Positions 8,663-16,789 of a DNA stretch of 64,000 bases are shown one piece after another. Below the pieces are notes generated by a model, which was not told the origin of the DNA, ran no database searches, and worked only from the letters and a program-made list of their open reading frames with translations. Both the position numbers and the translations under genes were made by a program. The first letter of the stretch is position 1. Each line of letters starts with the position of its first letter. Source of the DNA: Bacteroides sp. GM023 (lineage in GTDB: Bacteria > Bacteroidota > Bacteroidia > Bacteroidales > Bacteroidaceae); assembly GCF_014750685.1 (NCBI RefSeq), contig NZ_JAAXGE010000003.1, positions 62,001 to 126,000 of the forward strand, given 5' to 3'.

Positions 8663-9688
8663 ATGGGAAAGAAAGTCGTTACGTTAGGCGAAATCATGCT
8701 TAGATTATCAACTCCGGGTAATACTCGTTTTGTTCAATCTGACTCTTTTGATGTAGTATATGGTGGTGGAGAAGCGAACGTTGCAGTGAGCTGTGCCAAC
8801 TACGGACATGAAGCTTATTTCGTAACTAAATTGCCGAAACACGAAATCGGACAGTCTGCTGTGAACGCATTGCGTAAATATGGCGTGAAGACAGACTTTA
8901 TTGCTCGTGGTGGCGACCGCGTAGGTATCTACTACCTGGAGACAGGTGCTTCTATGCGTCCTAGCAAGGTTATTTATGACCGCGCTCATTCTGCAATTGC
9001 TGAAGCTGACGCTGCTGACTTCGATTTTGATGCTATCATGGAAGGTGCTGACTGGTTCCATTGGTCAGGTATCACTCCGGCTATCTCTGACAAGGCTGCC
9101 GAACTGACCCGCCTGGCTTGCGAAGCTGCAAAACGTCATGGTGTAACTGTTTCTGTTGACTTGAACTTCCGTAAGAAACTGTGGACTAAAGAAAAAGCAC
9201 AGTCTATCATGAAACCGCTGATGCAGTTTGTAGACGTATGTATCGGTAACGAAGAAGACGCAGAACTTTGCCTGGGATTCAAACCGGATGCTGACGTTGA
9301 GGCAGGCCACACAGATGCTGAAGGTTACAAAGGTATCTTCCAGCAGATGATGAAAGAATTCGGATTCAAATATGTAGTTTCTACATTGCGCGAATCTTTC
9401 TCTGCTTCTCACAATGGTTGGAAAGCTATGATTTACAACGGAGAAGAATTCTATACTTCAAAACGTTATGATATCGAGCCGATTGTAGACCGTGTAGGTG
9501 GTGGTGACTCATTCTCTGGTGGTATCATCCACGGTTTGATGACTAAGCCTAATCAAGGTGAAGCTCTTGAATTTGCTGTTGCTGCATCTGCTTTGAAACA
9601 TACTATCAATGGTGACTTCAACCTTGTTTCTGTAGAGGAAGTTGAAGCATTGGCTGGTGGTGACGCAAGCGGTCGCGTACAGAGATAA
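8663..9688 (+). CDS. kdgK: 2-dehydro-3-deoxygluconokinase (PfkB family)
   Basis: A 341-residue ribokinase/PfkB-fold sugar kinase. It shows the N-terminal signature VVTLGEIMLRLSTPGNTRF with the family's VYGGGEANVAV (about residues 32-42) and the C-terminal signature DRVGGGDSFSGGIIHGL (about 277-293), whose Asp is the catalytic base and whose Gly run forms the anion hole. It phosphorylates KDG to KDPG. eda follows 59 bp later, and the LacI-controlled promoter lies upstream. The identity as KDG kinase rather than another PfkB kinase rests on length and the flanking uxaA and eda. Confidence 0.9.
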   Translation: MGKKVVTLGEIMLRLSTPGNTRFVQSDSFDVVYGGGEANVAVSCANYGHEAYFVTKLPKHEIGQSAVNALRKYGVKTDFIARGGDRVGIYYLETGASMRPSKVIYDRAHSAIAEADAADFDFDAIMEGADWFHWSGITPAISDKAAELTRLACEAAKRHGVTVSVDLNFRKKLWTKEKAQSIMKPLMQFVDVCIGNEEDAELCLGFKPDADVEAGHTDAEGYKGIFQQMMKEFGFKYVVSTLRESFSASHNGWKAMIYNGEEFYTSKRYDIEPIVDRVGGGDSFSGGIIHGLMTKPNQGEALEFAVAASALKHTINGDFNLVSVEEVEALAGGDASGRVQR

Positions 9689-9747
9689 GTCGGGAACTGA
9701 GAGTTGAGAGTTTGAAAAATCAATTCATTTAAAATAAGAAAATTAAA

Positions 9748-10416
9748 ATGGCAAAATTCGATAAAATAGCCGTATTGAATAAAATCGGCTCTACAGGTAT
9801 GGTTCCTGTATTCTATCACAAAGACGCAGAAGTTGCAAAGAAAGTAGTAAAGGCTTGTTATGATGGTGGTGTTCGTGCTTTCGAATTCACAAACCGTGGT
9901 GACTTTGCACAGGAAGTATTTGCTGAAATCGTGAAATTCGCAGCAAAAGAATGTCCTGAAATGGCAATCGGTATCGGTTCTATCGTTGACCCGGCTACTG
10001 CTGCTATGTATCTGCAAATTGGTGCTAACTTCGTAGTAGGCCCGTTGTTCAATCCTGAAATTGCTAAGGTATGTAACCGTCGTTCGGTAGCTTATACTCC
10101 GGGTTGTGGTTCTGTATCGGAAGTTGGTTTTGCTCAGGAAGTAGGTTGCGACCTTTGCAAAGTATTCCCGGGTGACGTTTACGGAACTAACTTCGTAAAA
10201 GGCTTGATGGCTCCGATGCCATGGTCTAAGTTGATGGTAACCGGTGGAGTAGAACCTACTAAGGAAAACTTGACTGCATGGATCAAAGCCGGCGTATTCT
10301 GCGTAGGTATGGGCTCTAAACTGTTCCCGAAAGATAAAGTGGTAGCAGAAGACTGGGCTTATGTAACTGCAAAATGTGAAGAAGCTCTCGGCTATATTGC
10401 TGAAGCTCGTAAATAA
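9748..10416 (+). CDS. eda: KDPG/KHG aldolase
   Basis: A 222-residue class I aldolase that splits KDPG into pyruvate and glyceraldehyde 3-phosphate. The expected TIM-barrel landmarks are visible: [11 protein letters not shown] (conserved Glu), IGIGSIVDP in place of the commoner GAGT motif, [11 protein letters not shown] with the Schiff-base lysine, and MVTGGVEPT as phosphate site. It ends the kdgK-eda transcript, followed by two terminator hairpins. With uxaA it completes the altronate/KDG branch of hexuronate (pectin-derived) catabolism. Confidence 0.92.
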   Translation: MAKFDKIAVLNKIGSTGMVPVFYHKDAEVAKKVVKACYDGGVRAFEFTNRGDFAQEVFAEIVKFAAKECPEMAIGIGSIVDPATAAMYLQIGANFVVGPLFNPEIAKVCNRRSVAYTPGCGSVSEVGFAQEVGCDLCKVFPGDVYGTNFVKGLMAPMPWSKLMVTGGVEPTKENLTAWIKAGVFCVGMGSKLFPKDKVVAEDWAYVTAKCEEALGYIAEARK

Positions 10417-10473
10417 GATTAGAGGGCGGAAGCCATTCTATATAGAAAAAGGGGCTGATGCGACAGTCTCTTT

Positions 10474-10525
10474 AAAATATGCCTCAATGGGTTAGTTAGT
10501 TTAGTTAGTAAATGAGGCATATTTT
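10474..10525 (+). terminator. Intrinsic terminator of kdgK-eda
   Basis: A 13 bp perfect stem AAAATATGCCTCA (10474-10486) with TGAGGCATATTTT (10513-10525), ending in a T-rich tail. Confidence 0.8.
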
Positions 10526-10554
10526 CATTTTGTTTAAAGGTGTTTAAAGGGGAT

Positions 10555-10602
10555 AGGCCATCGGAATGAGCGACTCATTTCGGTGGCTTGTTTTTTATTT
10601 TT
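10555..10602 (+). terminator. Second intrinsic terminator after eda
   Basis: A nearly perfect stem (10555-10570 with 10574-10589, loop CGA) followed by a T tract at 10591-10602 on the plus strand. The T tract overlaps the stop codon of the convergent hmuV gene. Confidence 0.75.
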
Positions 10603-10924
10603 CGGGTACGTAGATGATTTCTCCATTATCTAACTCGTAGGCGATACCTACTTTCTTACCTCGTTTTCCTTCTTTCTTATCCTGGTCTTCGGATGGAGTA
10701 TAACGGTTTATCTTTTCTCCTTCCTTAGTGATGATTTCCATGTTCTCCTTACCGGGATTCTTCACCATCGTGAAGTCTTCCTGCGAAAACACTTCCGTCA
10801 TGTTGTACCGGGTGACAAGAGCCACCATCAAGGCAACCGCGAAAACCATAGCAACGTCGAACAGGTTGGAAACTACGCTGATTGGGTCGGCGTCCTCTTC
10901 TTTTCGTAATAAGTTGTGTTTCAT
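10595..10924 (-). CDS. DUF2149 protein, ExbD-like partner of the heme locus (HmuV-like)
   Basis: 109 residues: a short N-terminus, one membrane segment (about 22-41, LFDVAMVFAVALMVALVTRY) and a charged periplasmic part ending in YELDNGEIIYVPEK. This matches DUF2149, a small protein with ExbD-like topology that accompanies a MotA/TolQ/ExbB channel and a CobN-like protein. It corresponds in order to hmuV of Porphyromonas gingivalis. Its ATG overlaps the TGA-side end of the upstream channel gene by four bases, so the two are translationally coupled. I infer an ExbB/ExbD-like motor using the proton gradient; this has not been shown from sequence. Confidence 0.82.
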   Translation of the reverse strand: MKHNLLRKEEDADPISVVSNLFDVAMVFAVALMVALVTRYNMTEVFSQEDFTMVKNPGKENMEIITKEGEKINRYTPSEDQDKKEGKRGKKVGIAYELDNGEIIYVPEK

Positions 10925-11538
10925 TTCTCTACGGTTTTAGTATTGTTTCTCTTTTCGTTGAGTAACTCGGAGATAAATTCCAGGTTGGTCATATCCTGCA
11001 AATACCAGCGTTGTTTTACCTGTTGTGTGAGGAAACCTACGGCACCGGCTACCAAACCGACTACGGTCGTTGCAAAAGCTATCTGCATATTATAAGCCAT
11101 GGAAGCGATATCACCACTCGCCAGCCCTGCGAGGGCAGGTCCCATTGGAATTAGTGTTCCCATGAGTCCCAGGATAGGGCCGAGTTTCGTCAGCGTTTTA
11201 GAGATGGCAAGGTCTTTGTCGGCCGCGATTTCAAAGTTGGCGAGCAAACGCTGTACCTGTGCCGGGGTGTCGCGGGCATCCAATATCTGGCGCATATACA
11301 TAATAACGAGTGACCTTGATTTCTCCGGTAGTTTGGAGCTTAAATCCACGACGGTGTCTGAAGTTAATTTTCCCAGTTCATTGCGAAGCAGAGCTTCTGT
11401 TTTGCGGATAGATAAGTATTGACCGTAGAAACTGCCGGCAAGTAATATGGCACGGCAGAAAAGGATGATTAATAACACGATGACAGGAACGAGTAATCCT
11501 GTAGAAATCCAATATAAAATATCTGATATGTAGTTCAT
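10921..11538 (-). CDS. MotA/TolQ/ExbB proton channel family protein (HmuU-like)
   Basis: 205 residues with three hydrophobic segments (about 12-32, 125-150, 155-180). The last two contain the ExbB/TolQ signature region GPILGLMGTLIPMGPALAGL and MQIAFATTVVGLVAGAVGFL. A basic cytoplasmic loop lies between the first and second helices. Family members form pentameric proton channels. Position between HmuT-like and DUF2149 genes matches hmuU. It probably energises the membrane-anchored CobN-like protein or the outer membrane receptor of this operon; which partner it drives is inference. Confidence 0.87.
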   Translation of the reverse strand: MNYISDILYWISTGLLVPVIVLLIILFCRAILLAGSFYGQYLSIRKTEALLRNELGKLTSDTVVDLSSKLPEKSRSLVIMYMRQILDARDTPAQVQRLLANFEIAADKDLAISKTLTKLGPILGLMGTLIPMGPALAGLASGDIASMAYNMQIAFATTVVGLVAGAVGFLTQQVKQRWYLQDMTNLEFISELLNEKRNNTKTVEK

Positions 11539-11571
11539 TGTTGTTGATTATTTAGTAAGTTATTTCTTTTT

Positions 11572-12270
11572 TTATTTCATGCTTTTTTCTTTTCGTTTGC
11601 TGCGGATGTTCCACCAGATAAGCCCTAAGACTCCTCCGGCCAATGCGATAGCTATCACGCCCAATAGCGCTTTCCAGTCTATCTCGCTGACACCTGCTGC
11701 CGAAGTCTTTCCGTTTACAGTGGCTACAATACCCAGTATGGCTACCAGTGCATTGGTCAGGAAGAAAAGTTCCAGTCGCAGTTCTTTTTCAGGCAGGAGG
11801 TAGAGTAGCAGGTATCTTCCGCACGGTATCACTACCAGTATGAAAGCTGCATAGCTCCAGGCTATCGTTTGGAAAGAAATACCGGGAAATGCGAAGATGA
11901 GGTAAACCAATCCACTGAATAAAACCGGGAAAATCAATAATCCCGGAAACCAGCGGAGGAAACGGTACATCACTATCATGCGCGGCTTGACCGGATAGTC
12001 ATTGGCTACGTGGACAGCCAGCATGGCATAAGCCATTTGTATGCAGACTTCAATACTTAGAATCACAGATGTATCCAGCATCAAAGGCTGGTTACTGAGC
12101 CAGTTGGCTATCTGTGATTTCGACTGCTCGATGGCATACGGCCACATCAATCCGGCAAACACAGCGCAGATAGCGGCGATAATGCCCACCGCTATTGCTT
12201 TCCAAAACGTTTGCTTCAACAGAAAATTAAATGCTGTAAGAAGCATAAGTACAAGGACAACTGTATCCAT
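11572..12270 (-). CDS. Polytopic membrane protein of the heme operon (HmuT-like)
   Basis: A 232-residue hydrophobic protein with about six or seven membrane segments and a basic C-terminal tail (IRSKRKEKSMK). It has no motif that I can tie to a catalytic function. Its place between the CobN-like gene and the ExbB-like gene corresponds to hmuT in the P. gingivalis hmuYRSTUV operon. It could be an inner membrane scaffold or permease for heme or its products, which remains inference. Spacing to neighbours is 33-52 bp, consistent with one operon. Confidence 0.72.
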   Translation of the reverse strand: MDTVVLVLMLLTAFNFLLKQTFWKAIAVGIIAAICAVFAGLMWPYAIEQSKSQIANWLSNQPLMLDTSVILSIEVCIQMAYAMLAVHVANDYPVKPRMIVMYRFLRWFPGLLIFPVLFSGLVYLIFAFPGISFQTIAWSYAAFILVVIPCGRYLLLYLLPEKELRLELFFLTNALVAILGIVATVNGKTSAAGVSEIDWKALLGVIAIALAGGVLGLIWWNIRSKRKEKSMK

Positions 12271-12322
12271 TATTGTTAATTACAAATTACTGATTACAAA
12301 TTCTAAATTACCGGTTTTTGAT

Positions 12323-15300
12323 TTATACCTGACCGCTTTTGCGTCGTTTGCGTACAAAGAGTATCAAAGCAAGTATAACGATGATAACGGCGATGCCGAC
12401 GGCTACATTGCTCAATGTATTTGTCTGCTGTTCCGCTGTCTGATTTATCTCTTCTTTTTTCATAACCATTCCTTTATCCTCTCCGCTTGTTTTAGCTTCG
12501 CGGATTTTGGAGATGTTCTCTTTATACTGAGCGGCAGTTTGTGCATTGGATTTTGAAGCGATGAAATCGCGGAGCTTTGCATTGTCGCAGACAAATCCCG
12601 AACAGGACGGACGATAGGTATTTACTATCTCCGTGTGCAATTTGCTCAATTCTGCTACTTGTTCCTCGCTTGCTTTCCACAATCCTTTGCGGACACTTTC
12701 CAGCATAACGGCTGTCATTTCTTCCAGGGCGGCAGGGTTCTGTTGCTCAAAGTATTTCTTTACTCCCAGGTTGAGCTCGTCCTTTACATATACATTATAG
12801 ATGTTATCCCATAGTTCCTTGTCGATAGCGGCAGGTTTCATCACGTTCCATCCGTATGTATTGGTGATAACATCCGCAAATTCACTGGCTGAGGAAGCTC
12901 CACCTTTCATCTTCTCTTTGATATACGCAGGATTCAGAATCGTTGTACGGCTTTCCACTCCGACAGCTTCTTTAAGCTCCTGCATCTTCATATTGTTGCG
13001 GTTGCGGTAATCGCTAAGATAAGCATCCGGGTCTTTGCCGGTTACATTCCGCACCGCAAGGTTCATTCCACCCATAAATTCATAAACATGGTCAAGGCTT
13101 AAAGCTCCCCATGTATTGCTTTGGCGGGGCTGGACTACGACATCTGTACGGGTTAACGCAGCTTCGAAAGCAAATTTCTGAAAGGCTTCCCAATTCTTCT
13201 CGCTGCCATAGTAAGCTCCCATATTATTGAGATAAGTGGCGGCGATTTCCGATTCATTTTCCCAGCGGTCACCGGCTTCCACCATTTCCTGAATACCCGA
13301 ACCATACGAACCGTTGGCTCCACCGAATACGCGGAATGTAGATATTTCACGGGCATCTTTCGGACTCAATCCTTTTTCCGTTAGTACACGTTCGGCTTCG
13401 ACCACACTGGTAGCAACCTGATTTTCAAACTTGTCATCTTTCGCGGCGGCAGCCATTTCTACTGCCCGGTTTATTAAGAACAGGCGGGAAGCGGCAAGGT
13501 CACGGAGTTGTCCGGAAGTCTGTACTACTACATCAATGCGTGGACGTCCCAACTCTACGGAAGGAATCAGCTTCAAATCACTGACACGACCGAAGGCATC
13601 ACGTACAGGCTCTACACCCAACATATAAAGAACCTGTGCAATAGTAGCACCGCCTGTCTCTATAAATTCGGATGACCATAAAGTGTAGCTCACTTTGCGT
13701 GGTATGGAATCGTTGTGACGTTGCTTGTAAGTATCAATCGTTTGTTTGGCAAGAGCGATACCTTTTTCCCAGGCAGACTCCGTAGGGGTTGCTTCGGCAT
13801 TGATGGCATACATATTACGTCCCGTAGGTAATGTATTCGGATTGGCAATCGGGTCACCGCCCGGAGTAGGAGCGGTGTAGCCGCCGTCCAGTGCGTTAAT
13901 CAAACTGCTAAGTTCCTTTTCGGGACTTGTGAGAAGTGCATTCTTATAGTTACCCACATTCTTGATGGTACGTTCCACTTCAGCTATTGCAAGTGCAAAT
14001 TCCACTTCTTCCTTGCTATATTCTTTCGGAGCTTGTCCCATAGCCGCCATCATGGCTGCCATACCTTGTGGCTTTTCCTTTTTATCTGTTGCAACTTCTT
14101 TACCCTTTGCGGCTTCTTTATCTGTTGCAGCTTCCGGTTTATCCAAAGAATCGGCAGCTTTCTCTTTGTGAGCCTTCATTCCGGCTTCCATCTTTTTCAG
14201 AGCTTCAGGACTTGCTCCCATTGATTTAGCCATTTCCATAGCTTTTTCCGGGTCCATATTAGCCCCCATCTTCTTCATGGTTTCTCTCATACCTTCAGGC
14301 ATTTTGCCGTGCGGAGATTTCTCTTTTCCTGCCATGCCCGGATGGCCACCGGTTTTTCCTTCCTTTGCATTTTCTTTTTTGGCTGCCGCAGCCATCATCA
14401 TAGCCATCATGCCTTTCGGGGCATTGCGGTCGGCTTCTATCTGACGTGCTTTGGACAGTTCTTGTGGTGTAATTCCGGCAGTACGGCAAATAAGTTCGTC
14501 CGTAGCTAATGCAGGATTGGCCATCAATCTTTCTACCAGCAGACGGGCAGGAGTCAGGTATTGTTGTGTAAAGAGACTACGGTGTTTGCTGACAGCATCC
14601 GTAGCTTTTCCACGCTGCTTGTCGAGAGCCAAAAGACTGTAAGCAATCGGTTCTGTTGCCATTGCATAGACGGAAGACGTAATTCGTTCCGGTTCGTATG
14701 GGACTCCCATTGTATAGAGCTGTCCGGTAATTTTCTCCGTAGCCAGTTCCTCTGCGAAGTTCTCTACGCGGGCGATTTCATCTTCTGTATAAGGTTGGTT
14801 GGCAATGCTGTCCAGTCCCAAATCACGATGAATACCCATTTTTACAGTCAATGTCTTGACAGCCAATGATTCCTGGTCTTTATTTTCTTTCTGCGAGTTA
14901 TTATAGATTTTAATCTTTTCCATCAGCTCCCGGTAGATACCGCGTACACTGCTTTCGAGGAAAGGAGGGGTGAGATAAGACTGTATCGTTGCATAAGAGC
15001 GGCGTTTAGCCATCATGCTTTCTCCTACATTACCGATAGAATAGATATAGAAGTGGGGCACTGCACCTACCAGGCGGTCGGGCCAGTCATTGCTGCACAA
15101 TGCCACCTGTTTTCTCGGGGTAAATTCAAGACTACCGTGCGTACCGAAATGAATCAGCGCATCAGCCTTGAAGCCATGCTGCATCCATAGGTAAGAAGCG
15201 ACATAAGTATGCGGTGGAGCCATATCCGTGCCGTGCACCACCTGAAAAGAGTTATCACCGCTTCCGGCAGCATTTTGCGGCAGCAGGACAACATTTCCGA

Positions 15301-16750
15301 ATTGCAGGCGGGCGATGCCCAGTTTGCCATCGGGAGTCACCATGTAATTTCCGGGGAACTCACCGAAAGCATCCACTACTTCCTTATATTTCTCCGGACG
15401 GAGCGATTCTTTCACCCAACTTTCGTATTGCTCTTTGGTTATCAGCTCGGGGTGTCCGTCCTGCATGAATTCATTGAAAGCTCCTTCGGCATAAGTGTTG
15501 AAAACAGCCCCTTGTGCCTGTATCATCTTACCTAATTCTTCAGCATTGGCAGGCAGATTGGAGACGTTGTATCCATCCTGTTTCATACGAACCAAAAGAT
15601 TGTAAAGAGAAGGAACCACTTCCATTCCGGCGGCGGTCAGTGCGTTCTGCCCGGGGCCTTTGTAATAGTAGATAGCAACCTTTTTCTCATTATTTGGCTT
15701 GACATTCAGATTCAGGTAATTGTTTATCGTAGAAACGAAAGTCTTCAAGCGTTCGGGGACAGCGTAAGAATGGCGCAGTCCTTCTTTATCTTCGTACTGT
15801 GCAAATAACGCGAAAGGACGAACCGCACCGTCGATTTCCGGGGTTACGATACTTTGCGACATGAATCCGCCTGCCATTCCCATCGGGTCTTTTTCCCATT
15901 CATCTACAAGGCTGTTGATGGTGAGCGGTGCAAATAGCAGGATATTCTTTGCTTTCAGGTAATCCACCATTTTGTCGCCCATACGTCCATGAGCCATGTT
16001 GATGATAGCATTTGGCTCTATTTCGTCAATGAAAGACATAAATCTCGTCATTGACTGGACAGGATAAACATTGTAACCTTCTTTTTCGAGAGCTTCAATT
16101 AATCCGGTGGCATCCGCCATCTGTCCGGTAATCATAATTTTTTTTGCACCCTCTTTATACAGGTTGTTTTCCTTCATGAATTTCTCATAGTCTGCGACAG
16201 AGAGAAATTCCAGCTCATCATCCGGGTTCGTGAGTCCCGCATGATACAGCATATCGCTCGGTCTTTCCGCCGGGTCTTCCACTTCCGGAACGGAAGACAT
16301 TTTACCGTCAATCGCTTTACGGATATAGTTCAACATATTCCGGTAGTTGGTTTTCCCGCCGTTCGTCAGGTAGCCGCGTATCAGATTCTGCTGCACGCTG
16401 TCAAGGTTGCAAATGTTGTTGGCGGGATTCGTTGCCATGGAAGTATATACAGGTACGCCTTTGTCAGCCGCCTGCTGTATTTGCTGACGCTGTTCTTCGA
16501 CAACGCGCAAGCCCATGCCGTTGACAAATACCATATCGTAACTTGCCAGGCGGTCGAGGTTGTCAAGAGATACTTCACTCAGTTTGATGGATGAATTATC
16601 GTTGGCTTTCGAGATGCTTCCCTGTTGTATGGTCTGGAAGTTGACAAAGGCAACCTTTGTAGCGCTGAACCAGGCATTCCATACGGATATTCCTATCAGA
16701 GCCGCAGCAACGATGCATACACCTAAGATGATTTTGCTTTTCTTTTTCAT
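12323..16750 (-). CDS. hmuS: HmuS: membrane-anchored CobN/Mg-chelatase-like heme protein
   Basis: A 1475-residue CobN/BchH-superfamily protein. It has an N-terminal membrane anchor (about residues 5-26), the CobN body with the family landmark IHFGTHGSLEFTPRKQ (near residue 530), and a C-terminal single membrane helix followed by KRRKSGQV (about 1445-1475), so the large domain is presumably held in the periplasm by two anchors. Unlike true cobaltochelatase CobN there are no cobST partners and it sits in an hmu operon. Bacteroidetes HmuS has been reported to remove iron from heme anaerobically; I apply that function by homology. Residues about 775-905 are a Met-, Ala-, Lys- and Pro-rich insert of low complexity that interrupts the body and looks like a flexible linker or metal-binding segment. 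Confidence 0.88.
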   Translation of the reverse strand: MKKKSKIILGVCIVAAALIGISVWNAWFSATKVAFVNFQTIQQGSISKANDNSSIKLSEVSLDNLDRLASYDMVFVNGMGLRVVEEQRQQIQQAADKGVPVYTSMATNPANNICNLDSVQQNLIRGYLTNGGKTNYRNMLNYIRKAIDGKMSSVPEVEDPAERPSDMLYHAGLTNPDDELEFLSVADYEKFMKENNLYKEGAKKIMITGQMADATGLIEALEKEGYNVYPVQSMTRFMSFIDEIEPNAIINMAHGRMGDKMVDYLKAKNILLFAPLTINSLVDEWEKDPMGMAGGFMSQSIVTPEIDGAVRPFALFAQYEDKEGLRHSYAVPERLKTFVSTINNYLNLNVKPNNEKKVAIYYYKGPGQNALTAAGMEVVPSLYNLLVRMKQDGYNVSNLPANAEELGKMIQAQGAVFNTYAEGAFNEFMQDGHPELITKEQYESWVKESLRPEKYKEVVDAFGEFPGNYMVTPDGKLGIARLQFGNVVLLPQNAAGSGDNSFQVVHGTDMAPPHTYVASYLWMQHGFKADALIHFGTHGSLEFTPRKQVALCSNDWPDRLVGAVPHFYIYSIGNVGESMMAKRRSYATIQSYLTPPFLESSVRGIYRELMEKIKIYNNSQKENKDQESLAVKTLTVKMGIHRDLGLDSIANQPYTEDEIARVENFAEELATEKITGQLYTMGVPYEPERITSSVYAMATEPIAYSLLALDKQRGKATDAVSKHRSLFTQQYLTPARLLVERLMANPALATDELICRTAGITPQELSKARQIEADRNAPKGMMAMMMAAAAKKENAKEGKTGGHPGMAGKEKSPHGKMPEGMRETMKKMGANMDPEKAMEMAKSMGASPEALKKMEAGMKAHKEKAADSLDKPEAATDKEAAKGKEVATDKKEKPQGMAAMMAAMGQAPKEYSKEEVEFALAIAEVERTIKNVGNYKNALLTSPEKELSSLINALDGGYTAPTPGGDPIANPNTLPTGRNMYAINAEATPTESAWEKGIALAKQTIDTYKQRHNDSIPRKVSYTLWSSEFIETGGATIAQVLYMLGVEPVRDAFGRVSDLKLIPSVELGRPRIDVVVQTSGQLRDLAASRLFLINRAVEMAAAAKDDKFENQVATSVVEAERVLTEKGLSPKDAREISTFRVFGGANGSYGSGIQEMVEAGDRWENESEIAATYLNNMGAYYGSEKNWEAFQKFAFEAALTRTDVVVQPRQSNTWGALSLDHVYEFMGGMNLAVRNVTGKDPDAYLSDYRNRNNMKMQELKEAVGVESRTTILNPAYIKEKMKGGASSASEFADVITNTYGWNVMKPAAIDKELWDNIYNVYVKDELNLGVKKYFEQQNPAALEEMTAVMLESVRKGLWKASEEQVAELSKLHTEIVNTYRPSCSGFVCDNAKLRDFIASKSNAQTAAQYKENISKIREAKTSGEDKGMVMKKEEINQTAEQQTNTLSNVAVGIAVIIVILALILFVRKRRKSGQV

Positions 16751-16789
16751 TTCTCTTATTTTTAGCTTTGTATGTAGTTTTATTGTTGT

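Noticed and set aside
10555..10602. Hairpin as terminator of the heme operon
   Set aside because: The T run is on the plus strand only; it fits the kdgK-eda transcript. No clear terminator for the heme operon was found.
12323..16750. Cobaltochelatase CobN for cobalamin synthesis
   Set aside because: Two membrane anchors, an hmu-type neighbourhood and no cobS/cobT or corrin genes point to HmuS.
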